DNA from: Chersky-840 sp963848335
GTDB lineage: Bacteria; Actinomycetota; Acidimicrobiia; Acidimicrobiales; UBA8190
Assembly (NCBI GenBank): GCA_963848335.1
Contig: CAWKDD010000003.1
Location: forward strand, 496,001-560,000
Direction: 5' to 3'
DNA length: 64,000 bases
A program made the position numbers and the translations under genes. The notes under the pieces were generated by a model. It was not told where the DNA came from. It saw only the letters and a list, made by a program, of their open reading frames with translations, and ran no database searches. Positions within the stretch are counted from its first letter, which is position 1, and every line of letters starts with the position of its first letter. This document shows positions 26,981 through 35,908 of the stretch, in pieces.

Positions 26981-28422
26981 GGGCCCGACCCGGTTCGGAC
27001 AGGCGCCGGGCCATGCGACGGTGCACCGCGTCCTCGACCCACCGGCCCACACCGGGGAAGGGGGCCTTTCCGGCCAGATCCGAGAAGAAGCCGAGGACGA
27101 TCAGGCGCTCGGCCACCGCCGGGTCGATCCCGCGCGTCTCGAGGTAGTAACGCTGCTCCTCGTCGATCGGCCCCACGCTCGAGGCATGGCTGCACTTCAC
27201 GTCGTTCTCGTCGATCTCGAGGTTGGGCACCGAATCGGCATGGGCGCCCTCGGAGAGCACCAGGTTGTGGTTCGTCTGGAAGGCGTTGGCCCCCCTCGCC
27301 CCCTTTCGGATCCTGATCAATCCGCTGTACACCGAGCGGGACGTGTCGGCCACCGCCCCTTCGAACAGCAGCTGGCTCTCGGTGCGGGGAGCATGGTGGT
27401 CCTGGAGCGTGCGGAAGTCGTGGACCTGCGGGCCCGTTCCCAGGTACGCGGCCAGAAGCGAGGCCCGCCCCGCCTGGCCCAGGAGATCGGAGTCGGTCCG
27501 CACCCGGGCGTACCGTCCACCCAGTCCGGCGGTGAACGACCGGAGCGTTGCGTCGCGCCCCACACAGCTGGCATGCAGCGCGATCGAGGTCGTTCCCTGC
27601 CCGAGCACCTGCAGGTTCGCGTAGCTCAGACGGGCGTCGTCCGACACACGCAGCTCGGTCACGGGGACGACGAGTGCGGCGGGCTGTTCGGCGTGCTCCT
27701 CCCCGGCGGGGAGGGCGGCGGTGGCGGCGGCCGGCGCGGTGAGCTCGATCACTCCGGCCTCGGCCGATTCACCCGAATTCGACGAGCAGGCGGGGGAACA
27801 GGGCCACGCCCTGCGCCGCGCCCCGTTCTGGTTCGACCAGATGCACGACGACGACGGGGTCGGCGAACACGGCCTTGCGGGCCACGCTGATGCGCACCAC
27901 GTCGGCCAGGAAGGCGTCGTGCAGCTCTCCGAACGCGTCGCGGGCATGGGACAGCTCGCCCAGGGTCTCGGGGACGGGGACCGGCGACGAGGCGTCGGTG
28001 GCACCGGTGACCACCAGCGCGTCGGATGACGATGCCGTGCTGATCTCCACGGCGTCGACCACACCGTTGCGCGTGACGACGAGTCCCGCCCGCGGCCCGA
28101 GGGAGTCGGCGAGGCGTCGGGCCACCGCCAGCTGCGGCCCGGAGTGCTCCCCCGATGCACGGGGCGCGGGGGCGAAGGCCTCCAGGTCGAACGCGTCGAT
28201 GCCGCTGTAGCGCCACACCTCCTCGGCTTCGGTGGGGATGTTCGAGGCGGCGAAGCGCTGCCAGGCCTCGGCGCGACGCCGTACCAGCCAATCGGGACCC
28301 CCCAGTGCCGAGGACGCGTCGGCGGTGAAGGTGGTCAGGGGGGTCTCCCTCTCTCGAACGGGCTCGGTCGATCGGGCCGGGGCGGAGGGCGGTCGGCAAA
28401 CGGATGCGCCCTTGATGCCCAT
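26973..28422 (-). CDS. sufD: SufD, Fe-S scaffold subunit, with single-base frameshift
   Basis: Two frames make one SufD of about 480 residues. The N-terminal half (WLVRRRAEAWQRFAASNIPT, then LFPRLLVEFG) stops at a TGA, and the other frame continues at once with ESAEAGVIELTAP and runs to the end with the SufD beta-helix segment FQTNHNLVLSEGAHADS and DENDVKCSHASSVGPID. Removing one base from the GGG at 27772-27774 (minus strand) joins them. SufD partners SufB and SufC. The 5' end is uncertain: the ATG at 28422 is the only standard start, while the conserved part begins about 30 codons later. Frame loss in such a gene is probably a sequence error. Confidence 0.85.
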
Positions 28423-28525
28423 CCTACCGGGGCCACGGTCGACCTCTCACGAGGCGCGTGCCCCGGACACATCGCTCCAGCAGGCGCAACGAGGACCCTT
28501 CGGCCCGGGCCGTAGTGTGGAGCCC

Positions 28526-29395
28526 ATGTCCGACTCCGAGGTGCTCTCGATCGAACGCGAAGGCCACGTCGCCACGCTCTGGCTCGACCGGGCCGAGGCC
28601 CGCAATGCCATGGGGCCGGCGTTCTGGGCCCAGTTGCCCGTCGCCATGGCCGAGCTCTCCGACGACCGCTCCGTGCGCGCCGTGGTGGTGGCGGCCCGGG
28701 GCCCGCACTTCAGCGTCGGGCTCGACCTCAAAGCCATGGCGGGAATGCTCACCGGTGACGCCGACGACTCCGACGGGACGCCCGCGGGCGGGAACGGGAG
28801 CGCCGGGGGGCGCCAACCCTCCATGGCGTCGCGCGCCGTGGCAGCGCGCCAGGGAATCCTCCGCATGCAGTCCTCGGTGACGGCGGTGGCCCAATGCCCC
28901 AAGCCGGTCGTCGCCGCCGTACACGGGTACTGCATCGGGGGTGGAGTCGACGTCATCTCGGCGTGCGACGTCAGGGTGGCCAGTGCCGACGCGGTCTTCT
29001 CGGTGCGCGAGACGCGAGTGGCCATCGTCGCCGACCTCGGAAGTCTCCAGCGGCTGCCCCGCATCATCGGGAAGGGACACGTCGCCGAGCTCGCCTTCAC
29101 CGGCAAGGACATCTCGGCGGCGCGCGCCAAGGAAATCGGCTTGGTGAACGACGTGTTGCCCGACGCCGAGGCCGCTCTGGCGGCGGCGCGGCGCCTGGCG
29201 GCCGAGATCGCCGCCAACTCGCCTCTGGCGGTGCAGGGGACCAAGGCGGTGCTCTCCGCCTGCGAGGACAAGCCGGTGGCCGAAGGCCTCGACTACGTGG
29301 CGACGTGGAACGCCGGGTTCCTCTCCTCCGACGACCTGATGGAGGCCATGGCCGCCTTCATGGAGAAGCGGCCCCCGGAGTTCAAAGGACGCTGA
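28526..29395 (+). CDS. Enoyl-CoA hydratase/isomerase family, dienoyl-CoA-isomerase-like
   Basis: A 289-residue crotonase-fold enzyme. The CoA/oxyanion motifs are HFSVGLDLKAM and HGYCIGGGVDVISACD. In the active-site region the acidic triad of delta(3,5)-delta(2,4)-dienoyl-CoA isomerase can be recognised: Asp in SACDVRV, Glu in SVRETRV and Asp in IVADLGSLQRLP. A Gly/Ser-rich insertion (about 85-105) follows the oxyanion loop. It would shift double bonds during breakdown of unsaturated fatty acids. The ATG at 28526 is chosen because the fold starts there. It lies opposite to and splits the suf genes, apparently unrelated to them. Confidence 0.85.
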   Translation: MSDSEVLSIEREGHVATLWLDRAEARNAMGPAFWAQLPVAMAELSDDRSVRAVVVAARGPHFSVGLDLKAMAGMLTGDADDSDGTPAGGNGSAGGRQPSMASRAVAARQGILRMQSSVTAVAQCPKPVVAAVHGYCIGGGVDVISACDVRVASADAVFSVRETRVAIVADLGSLQRLPRIIGKGHVAELAFTGKDISAARAKEIGLVNDVLPDAEAALAAARRLAAEIAANSPLAVQGTKAVLSACEDKPVAEGLDYVATWNAGFLSSDDLMEAMAAFMEKRPPEFKGR

Positions 29396-29398
29396 GCG

Positions 29399-29764
29399 TC
29401 AGCGCCGTCGCCACGGCCAACGGCGCCGCCCTTCGCCGGTCCCGGTACCCGAGCCCCGCTTGGAGCGCTCGCCCTTCTCGACCTCGGCCAGCGTCTGGGG
29501 CACGACGGCGTCGACGATGTCGGACGCCTCCTCGAGCAGGCGCACCACGTCCGGGCCGCCGGGCCCGGGCTCGTCCTCGATGGCGGGTTCGACCAGGCTG
29601 CCGTGCTGCCAACCCACGTCCGCCAGTCGGGGAGCGTAGGAGGAGCAGCCGTCGGGGCAGCGCCACGGCGCCTCGGGGGCGAGGTCCAGCTCGCAGAAAC
29701 GAACCACCTCGCCGGTGTCGTACGAGCGGCTCTGGAAGTGCTTGCACTCTTCGCGCATGGGCAC
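29399..29764 (-). CDS. Small cysteine-containing conserved hypothetical protein in the suf block
   Basis: A 121-residue protein 58 bp downstream of sufB on the same strand. The N-terminal half has four Cys (EECKHF, FCELDLAPEAPW, RCPDGCSSY), a possible zinc or Fe-S site. The C-terminal half is acidic and then strongly basic (GRRRWPWRRR). Actinobacterial sufB genes are often accompanied by a short protein with a similar Cys-rich start, but I cannot name a function. The start could be the ATG at 29764 or the one at 29758. Its position suggests a link to cluster assembly. Confidence 0.65.
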   Translation of the reverse strand: MPMREECKHFQSRSYDTGEVVRFCELDLAPEAPWRCPDGCSSYAPRLADVGWQHGSLVEPAIEDEPGPGGPDVVRLLEEASDIVDAVVPQTLAEVEKGERSKRGSGTGTGEGRRRWPWRRR

Positions 29765-29822
29765 AGCGCCACCCTCCTCTCCCCCGACGGGGCTGATCGG
29801 AAGGGCCCGACGGGCCGCCCGT

Positions 29823-32381
29823 TCAGCCGACAGCGCCCTCCATCTGCAACTCGATGAGCCGGCTCCATTCGACCGCGTACTCCATGGGCAGGGTGCGGAC
29901 GACGGGCTCGATGAAACCGTTCACGATCATACTCATGGCCTGGCTCTCGGACAGGCCCCGGCTCATGAGGTAGAAGAGCTGGTCCTCGCCCACCTTCGAC
30001 ACCGTGGCCTCGTGGCCGATCTGGGCGTCGCGCTCGGCGACCTCCATGTAGGGCTTGGTCTCGGAGGTCGACTCCTCGTCGAGGATGAGGGCGTCACAGC
30101 GGACGAAGCTCTTGGCGTGCTTCGCACCCTCCTCCACCCGGACGAGGCCACGGTAGGTCGACAGGCCGCCGTCCTTGGAGATCGACTTCGACACGATGGT
30201 CGACGTCGTCTCCGGGGCGACGTGCACCATCTTGGCCCCGGCGTCCTGGTGCTGACCGGGACCCGCGTACGCCACCGAGAGCACCTCGCCCGACGCCTTG
30301 GGCCCCATGAGGTACACCGACGGGTACTTCATGGTGAGGCGCGACCCGATGTTGCCGTCGATCCACGCCACATGCGCCTCGGCCTCGGCCCGAGCCCGTT
30401 TGGTCACCAGGTTGTACACGTTGTTCGACCAGTTCTGGATGGTGGTGTAGGTGATGCGCGACCCCGGCAGGGCCACCAGCTCGACCACCGCCGAGTGCAG
30501 CGAGTCCGTGGAGTACACCGGTGCCGAGCACCCTTCCACGTAGTGGACCTCCGAACCCTCGTCCGCGATGATCAGCGTCCGCTCGAACTGGCCCATGTTC
30601 TCGGCGTTGATCCGGAAGTACGCCTGCAGCGGCATGTCCACCTTGACCCCGGGGGGGACGTAGATGAACGACCCGCCGGACCACACCGCCGAGTTGAGCG
30701 CCGCGAACTTGTTGTCGTTGGGCGGGATGATGGTCCCGAACCACCGTTTCACGATGTCGGGGTACTCGCGCACGGCGGTGTCCATGTCGCAGAAGAGCAC
30801 GCCCAGGGACTCGAGGTCGGCCCGATTGCGGTGGAACACGACCTCGGAGTTATGGACGACGAAACCCTCGGCCACGAAATTGTGGTGCCCGCGCACCTCG
30901 ATGTCGAAGACGGGCTCCACGCCCACCGTCTCGATCGACTCAACCTTGACGAATCCCATCATCTCGCTGGTGTGGGCCCGGAACACCGTGCCCTTGGCCG
31001 TCCGGTAGGTGTGCGCGTAGTGACGGCGACCGAGCCGGTCGCGGCGACGGGGGGATCGCGCCGACAGCTGGTCGAATCGCCCGCTCAACCTGAGGTGGTA
31101 CGCCTCCAGGACCCGGTCTCGATCGAAGGGGTGCCGGTTGTGGACCTCGATCACTCGGCCGCTCCCGATGCCACAAAGGGCGAGCAGCTCCTTGAGCTGG
31201 GACAGCATCTCTCCGTTGGCGCTGCAGAACATGGCGTCCTTGGAGGTCGGATGGTCCCGCACGTAACCGTCGGAGTCCAGCAACCCGGCGATCAGTGCCA
31301 GACGCTGGGACCGGGGAAGGCCGAAGCACCAATCCGGGAGCCGCTTGGTGTGGGAGGTTCCTCCCAGGCCGTTGAGCTCGACGAACTCTGCGAGTGCCGC
31401 GGTGCCCTTCCCCCGGAGGCGAAGGCCGTCCGACGCCAGCGACAGCTCGATGCCGAACACCTCCCGGGTCACGCGCCGGATCTCCTCCACCAGCTCCTCG
31501 TCGGTCCGGTCGACCGCGATCTCGACGACGGGGTATGGGCCTTGCTTGAGGTAGCCGTCACCCAGGTAGACGCCCGCCCACCAGCACAGGTCATCGGTGG
31601 TCGCGGTCGGGAACCCCGCCGCCTCGCGCCGCTCGGGAACCAGGAGCGGCGCGGCGCGGCCGTAGTCGGGAACGTCGGTGGCGATGGCGACCAGGTCACC
31701 CACCTCGAGGTCCTCGACCGGGACCCACCTGGCGCGGAATCGGGCGTGCTTGGCGCCTTCTCGGCGCTCGTCACGCAGGGCCAGGAAGGGGTGGTTCGAC
31801 GATGCCCCGATCGTCCGGCCGCGGGCGGTGATCTCGAAGATCTCCTTCTCCCCCGAGCACCGGTGACCGACGACCCCGGCCACGACGACCGCCTTGGTCG
31901 CTTCGTCCAACGAGAAGACCTCGTCCCCGGGCACCAGCTCCTTGATGGGACGCATCCCCGATGTCGTCCACACACGCGTCGATCCGCGCAGGCACTCGTA
32001 TTGTGCCGTCACCCCAGCCAGGTACTTTCGTTCGGCTTCGGGGATGCCCAGCTTCTCGTAGGTGGACTTGATGGACTCGGGAAGCGCGTCCCAGTCCTTC
32101 ACCTGCCCTTCGGTCGGCTTCACGTAGTAGTAGATGTCGTCGAAGTCGAGGTCGGGCATGTTCACCGCGAACCAGGGCGCCATGGGCCGGGCCATGAAGC
32201 GCTTGAGCGCACGCAGACGGAAATTGCGCATCCACTGGGGCTCGCTCTTCATCTCCGACATCTCGCGGACGATCTCTTCGGAGAGACCCTTCTTGGGCTT
32301 GAAGACGTAGTCCTCGACGTCGCTCCAGCCGAGCTTGTACCGACCGAGATCGAGATCCTGTGTCGTCATCGTCGCCGTCAC
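29823..32381 (-). CDS. sufB: SufB, Fe-S scaffold subunit, interrupted by an in-frame intein
   Basis: The 852-residue product consists of SufB N-extein (1-129, ending VTAQYE), a 382-residue intein (130-511), and SufB C-extein (512-852, starting SEVVFHRN). Exteins together give 470 residues, the usual SufB length. The C-extein keeps the conserved QAYFRINAENMGQFERTL segment and VHYVEGCSAP with the essential Cys, and a His/Glu-rich region near the end. SufB with SufC and SufD builds and transfers clusters. Two possible starts exist, ATG at 32381 and at 32369. It is first in the leftward suf block; a 12-bp palindrome lies about 70 bp upstream. Function requires protein splicing. Confidence 0.95.
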   Translation of the reverse strand: MTATMTTQDLDLGRYKLGWSDVEDYVFKPKKGLSEEIVREMSEMKSEPQWMRNFRLRALKRFMARPMAPWFAVNMPDLDFDDIYYYVKPTEGQVKDWDALPESIKSTYEKLGIPEAERKYLAGVTAQYECLRGSTRVWTTSGMRPIKELVPGDEVFSLDEATKAVVVAGVVGHRCSGEKEIFEITARGRTIGASSNHPFLALRDERREGAKHARFRARWVPVEDLEVGDLVAIATDVPDYGRAAPLLVPERREAAGFPTATTDDLCWWAGVYLGDGYLKQGPYPVVEIAVDRTDEELVEEIRRVTREVFGIELSLASDGLRLRGKGTAALAEFVELNGLGGTSHTKRLPDWCFGLPRSQRLALIAGLLDSDGYVRDHPTSKDAMFCSANGEMLSQLKELLALCGIGSGRVIEVHNRHPFDRDRVLEAYHLRLSGRFDQLSARSPRRRDRLGRRHYAHTYRTAKGTVFRAHTSEMMGFVKVESIETVGVEPVFDIEVRGHHNFVAEGFVVHNSEVVFHRNRADLESLGVLFCDMDTAVREYPDIVKRWFGTIIPPNDNKFAALNSAVWSGGSFIYVPPGVKVDMPLQAYFRINAENMGQFERTLIIADEGSEVHYVEGCSAPVYSTDSLHSAVVELVALPGSRITYTTIQNWSNNVYNLVTKRARAEAEAHVAWIDGNIGSRLTMKYPSVYLMGPKASGEVLSVAYAGPGQHQDAGAKMVHVAPETTSTIVSKSISKDGGLSTYRGLVRVEEGAKHAKSFVRCDALILDEESTSETKPYMEVAERDAQIGHEATVSKVGEDQLFYLMSRGLSESQAMSMIVNGFIEPVVRTLPMEYAVEWSRLIELQMEGAVG
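30849..31994 (-). other. Intein in SufB with LAGLIDADG homing-endonuclease domain
   Basis: The 382-residue insert has Cys1 (CLRGSTRVW), block A ending VPGDEVFSLD, block B GASSNHPFL with SxxH in place of the usual TxxH, and a C-terminal splicing region PVFDIEVRGHHNF then VVHN followed by Ser as first extein residue. Between them are two LAGLIDADG-type helices: WWAGVYLGDGY (about 138-148) and LIAGLLDSDGY (about 234-244), each keeping an Asp. All residues needed for standard splicing are present, and the endonuclease looks intact. Inteins in SufB are known from mycobacteria. Confidence 0.93.
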
Positions 32382-32451
32382 CTCTCACCCCGACCGGCAT
32401 GTTCCGGGCATCGCCGGGCGGGGCCCTCGGGGCTGCCCAGGAGGATTTCCC

Positions 32452-32463
32452 CTATCTAGATAG
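32452..32463. promoter_or_regulatory. Perfect 12-bp AT-rich palindrome upstream of sufB
   Basis: CTATCTAGATAG is fully self-complementary and stands out in a GC-rich gap. It lies 71-82 bp before the sufB ATG (32381) and 58-69 bp before the divergent oligopeptidase gene (32521). It is a good candidate operator for an Fe-S-sensing repressor of the suf block, which would be encoded elsewhere. Confidence 0.45.
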
Positions 32464-32520
32464 TAACAACCCCCGTCCCGTGCCGCGACGCCGACCAGGC
32501 CCATCTGGGATCATGCCCCG

Positions 32521-34713
32521 GTGACCAGTCCCGATCACCGCCCCGGGCCCGCTCCGGCCGGCCCGGACCCGGCCCCGCCGGTCGCTCCCCGCCGGCCCAC
32601 GGTCCTCGAGGCCCACGGGGACCGCCGGGTCGACGACTGGTTCTGGCTGCGCGATCGCGACGACCCCGACGTGCTGGGGCTCCTGCAGGCCGAGAACACC
32701 TTCACCGAGGCCCGGACGGCGCATCTCTCGGGGGTACGCCAGACCCTCTTCGCCGAGATCCGGGCGCGCATCGTCGAGACGGACCTGAGCGTGCCCGTGG
32801 CCAAGGGGCCCTGGTGGTACTACGAGCGCACCGTCGAGGGATCCGAGTACGTCATCCACTGCCGTGTGGCGCTGCAGGGCCCCGGGCGCGACGCCGGCAC
32901 GCCGCCCTCGGTGTCGGGCCCGGAGGACCCCGACCGACGACTGCTGCCCGACGAACAGGTCCTCCTCGACGAGAACCAACTGGCCGAGACCCTGCTCACC
33001 GACGGGGGTGGGTATCTCGACGTCGCCAACCTGGCGGTGAGCCCGGGGCACGGGCGACTCGCCTACGCCACCGACACCACCGGGGACGAGCGATTCACCC
33101 TCCGGGTGCGCGATCTGGGAACCGGGGAGGACCTCGGCGACGCCGTCGAAGGGACGTCGTACGGGGTGACATGGGCCAACGACGACACCACCCTCTTCTA
33201 TACGCGGCCCGACTCGGCCAACCGGCCGTACCAGCTGTGGCGGCACCGGGTGGGCAGCGCTCCCGACCAGGACGTTCTGGTCCTCGAGGAGCCCGACGAA
33301 CGCTTCCACCTCGGGGTGGGGCGCACCAAGGACGGCGAGTACGTGGCGGTGGAGATGCACTCTCGGGTCACCTCCGAGGTGCGGGTCGTCCCCGCGGGGC
33401 GACCTGAGACCGAACCCCGGACCGTGCTGCCGCGCTCGCAGGGGATCGAGTACGGCATCGAGCACCACCAGGGGACCTTCATCGTGCTCACCAACGACGA
33501 GGCCGAGAACTTCAGGGTCGTCGCCACGCCGGCCGGGAACCCGTCACGGCACGACTGGAGCGAGCTCATCCCCCACCGCGCCGAGGTGCGCATCGACGGC
33601 GTCGACGTCTTCTCCGGCCACGTCGTCACCTACGAGCGGCGCCAGGGCATCGCACGCATCAGGGTGATCGCGCTCCCCGAGGACGGCCCCCGGTGGGACC
33701 GGGAGCTCCCCGAGGGATACCTCGTCCCCTGCCCCGAGTCCCCGTCGTCGTCATGGGGCGGGCCCAACCCGGAGTTCACGAGCACGACGCTGCGCTACGA
33801 GTACTCCTCGCTCGTCACCCCCCGTTCGGTCTACGACCTCGATCTCGACAGCGCAGTGGCCACCCTGCGCAAGCGTCAACAGGTGCTCGGCGGCTACGAC
33901 CCGCAGCGTTACGTCACCGAGCGGCTGTGGGCGGCTGCGCCTGACGGCACCGAGGTCCCCATGTCGATCGTCTCTCGCCGGGACGTGGCCCGCGACGGCA
34001 CCGCGCCGTGCCTGTTGTACGGCTACGGCGCCTACGAGCTCTCCATCGACCCGGTCTTCTCCTCACTGCGCCTGAGTCTTCTGGACCGCGGCTTCGTCTT
34101 CGCCATCGCGCACGTACGCGGCGGCGGGGAGCTCGGGCGCCCCTGGTACGAGGAGGGGAAGTTGCTCTCCAAGCCCAACACCTTCACCGACTTCGTGGCC
34201 TGTGCCCGCAAGCTCGTACAGGACCGGTGGACCGGGCCCGACCGCCTCGTGGCCCGCGGGGGATCCGCCGGAGGAATGTTGATCGGGGCCGTCGCCAATC
34301 TGGCTCCCGAGCTGTTCCGTGCCCTGGTGGCCGAGGTCCCCTTCGTCGACTGCCTGAGCACGATGATGGACGACACGCTTCCGCTCACGGTCATCGAATG
34401 GGAGGAGTGGGGGAACCCCGTCGCCGATGCGGAGGTGTACGCGGCCATGAAGTCCTACACGCCCTACGAGAACGTGCGAGCAGTCCGCTACCCCGACTTT
34501 CTCGTGACCGCCGGGCTCGAGGACCCGCGCGTCGGCTACTGGGAGCCCGCCAAGTGGGTGCAGAAGCTCAGGTCGGCGGACCCCCAGGGACGGGTCCTGC
34601 TCAAGACGGAGCTCGGCTCGGGGCATGCCGGCCCCTCGGGGCGCTACGAGGCTTGGCGCGACGAGGCCTTCGTCCTGGCCTTCGTGCTCGACGCCGTGGG
34701 TCTCGGCGCCTGA
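32521..34713 (+). CDS. ptrB: Oligopeptidase B-like serine peptidase (S9A family)
   Basis: A 730-residue prolyl-oligopeptidase-family enzyme. An N-terminal beta-propeller (about 60-430) is followed by the alpha/beta-hydrolase catalytic domain. The nucleophile is in ARGGSAGGMLIG, the Asp in TAGLEDPRVGYWEP, and the His in GSGHAGPSGRYE. SAGGMLIGAVAN and EWEEWGNP match oligopeptidase B, which cuts small peptides after Arg or Lys. The acidic pair needed for basic P1 residues cannot be confirmed by eye. The GTG at 32521 gives a Pro/Ala-rich start before RPTVLEAHGDRRVDDW. Confidence 0.9.
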   Translation: MTSPDHRPGPAPAGPDPAPPVAPRRPTVLEAHGDRRVDDWFWLRDRDDPDVLGLLQAENTFTEARTAHLSGVRQTLFAEIRARIVETDLSVPVAKGPWWYYERTVEGSEYVIHCRVALQGPGRDAGTPPSVSGPEDPDRRLLPDEQVLLDENQLAETLLTDGGGYLDVANLAVSPGHGRLAYATDTTGDERFTLRVRDLGTGEDLGDAVEGTSYGVTWANDDTTLFYTRPDSANRPYQLWRHRVGSAPDQDVLVLEEPDERFHLGVGRTKDGEYVAVEMHSRVTSEVRVVPAGRPETEPRTVLPRSQGIEYGIEHHQGTFIVLTNDEAENFRVVATPAGNPSRHDWSELIPHRAEVRIDGVDVFSGHVVTYERRQGIARIRVIALPEDGPRWDRELPEGYLVPCPESPSSSWGGPNPEFTSTTLRYEYSSLVTPRSVYDLDLDSAVATLRKRQQVLGGYDPQRYVTERLWAAAPDGTEVPMSIVSRRDVARDGTAPCLLYGYGAYELSIDPVFSSLRLSLLDRGFVFAIAHVRGGGELGRPWYEEGKLLSKPNTFTDFVACARKLVQDRWTGPDRLVARGGSAGGMLIGAVANLAPELFRALVAEVPFVDCLSTMMDDTLPLTVIEWEEWGNPVADAEVYAAMKSYTPYENVRAVRYPDFLVTAGLEDPRVGYWEPAKWVQKLRSADPQGRVLLKTELGSGHAGPSGRYEAWRDEAFVLAFVLDAVGLGA

Positions 34714-34730
34714 CCCCGCCGGCCCACGCC

Positions 34731-35795
34731 CTACGCGCTGGCCTGGAAGGTGAGCGCGAACGGGGCCCGGAATCCCGAGGGCATTTGCACCGGTCGGCCG
34801 TCCAGCGTCACCGCGGCGTCGGTGGGGGCGCCGAGGTGGACGACGATGCTGCCCGAGACCGACATCGAATGCGACGCACCCGCCGCCAGGGTCCCCGTCC
34901 ACACCACGTGTCCGGTCGAAGCCTGCGTCGCCATCACCCAGCACAGGGCCGAAGCATCAACGACCACGGTGTACGGAGAGGACGGCGCCACGTATGTGGC
35001 GCCGTACGCCGTGGGAGTCGACGGTGCGAGCAGGTTCGATGCCGCGGTAGTGGTCGGGGAACTGTGACCGGCTCCGATGACGGGGTGAGACCGCTGTGAC
35101 GCGGCGTGCGAGGGGGGGCGCGAGGGCGACCCTCCCAGAGTGATCACGCTCGCCACCGCCACCCCGGCCACCACCACCACCGCCCCCACCACGATCCTGG
35201 TGCGGCGCACACGAGTGCGTCCTTGGCGTCGGGACTGCTCGGCCGCTCCCGGGAGCCGTCCCACCGGGCGACGAGGGACGGGGGTCGCTCCGGACCGATC
35301 CTGAGCGCCGGGGGCGCCGCCTTCGAACACGACCGTCTCGTGCCGAACGCCCGGGCTCTTGGCCGACTGCTTCTTCACCGGCTCCTTGGTCACCGCATCG
35401 CGGGCCGTCACCTTGGCGGGCGTCGGAGCCGTCGCCGGCTCGCGGGGCCACCGGGCCAGCACCGCACCGCGCCGGGGCGACGCGTCCCCTTTGGCGCGCG
35501 CCGCGCCGTTTTCGGAATGCCGGTTGGCGCCGGCGCCTGCAGAGCCCGTGGGACGACCCGACCCCGGGGGCGTCCTCCACGCCGGGGCGCCCTTCGAAGC
35601 ACCGATGCGACGCCCCGGGGAGGGCCAGGCCGACTGTTGCCGGCGGTCGGCCACGTGGCGAAGCGTCTCCAGGGTGTGCTGGTGGTGTTGCACCGACTGG
35701 CGTTCGTCGGCTCCGCGGTGCCACGTCACCCCGGCCACGATCGCCGCGGCGAGGGCCAGCACGCCGAGAACCACGACCGCCGTCATCGGTACCAT
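34731..35795 (-). CDS. Membrane protein with RodZ-type (DUF4115-like) C-terminal domain
   Basis: A 354-residue protein with a first hydrophobic segment at about 5-25, a long basic, low-complexity cytoplasmic region, a second span at about 205-225 (IVVGAVVVVAGVAVASVITL), a Ser/Thr/Pro linker and a C-terminal beta domain. That last part (YTVVVDASALCWVMA, then HLGAPTDAAVTLDGRPV) resembles the extracytoplasmic DUF4115 domain of RodZ cell-shape proteins. The N-terminal helix-turn-helix of RodZ is absent. Codons are strongly GC-biased as expected of a real gene. Role in envelope organisation is only a guess. Confidence 0.65.
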   Translation of the reverse strand: MVPMTAVVVLGVLALAAAIVAGVTWHRGADERQSVQHHQHTLETLRHVADRRQQSAWPSPGRRIGASKGAPAWRTPPGSGRPTGSAGAGANRHSENGAARAKGDASPRRGAVLARWPREPATAPTPAKVTARDAVTKEPVKKQSAKSPGVRHETVVFEGGAPGAQDRSGATPVPRRPVGRLPGAAEQSRRQGRTRVRRTRIVVGAVVVVAGVAVASVITLGGSPSRPPSHAASQRSHPVIGAGHSSPTTTAASNLLAPSTPTAYGATYVAPSSPYTVVVDASALCWVMATQASTGHVVWTGTLAAGASHSMSVSGSIVVHLGAPTDAAVTLDGRPVQMPSGFRAPFALTFQASA

Positions 35796-35908
35796 TCAAC
35801 CGGCCAGGGCGGCGCTTGGGTACCTCGGGTATCGCCGGCCCCTTCCGGCGGCACCGCCCTACGTGACGAACTCCCCACGAGAGGTCGTGTGCGTGCCCCG
35901 TCGAAGCG

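Noticed and set aside
27772..27774. Programmed frameshifting in sufD
   Set aside because: There is no slippery heptamer or obvious downstream structure, and three other genes show the same kind of single-base change, so error is simpler.
28300..28422. Non-standard CTG start for SufD directly before the conserved part
   Set aside because: A purine-rich stretch precedes it, but CTG starts are rare; left as an uncertainty rather than called.
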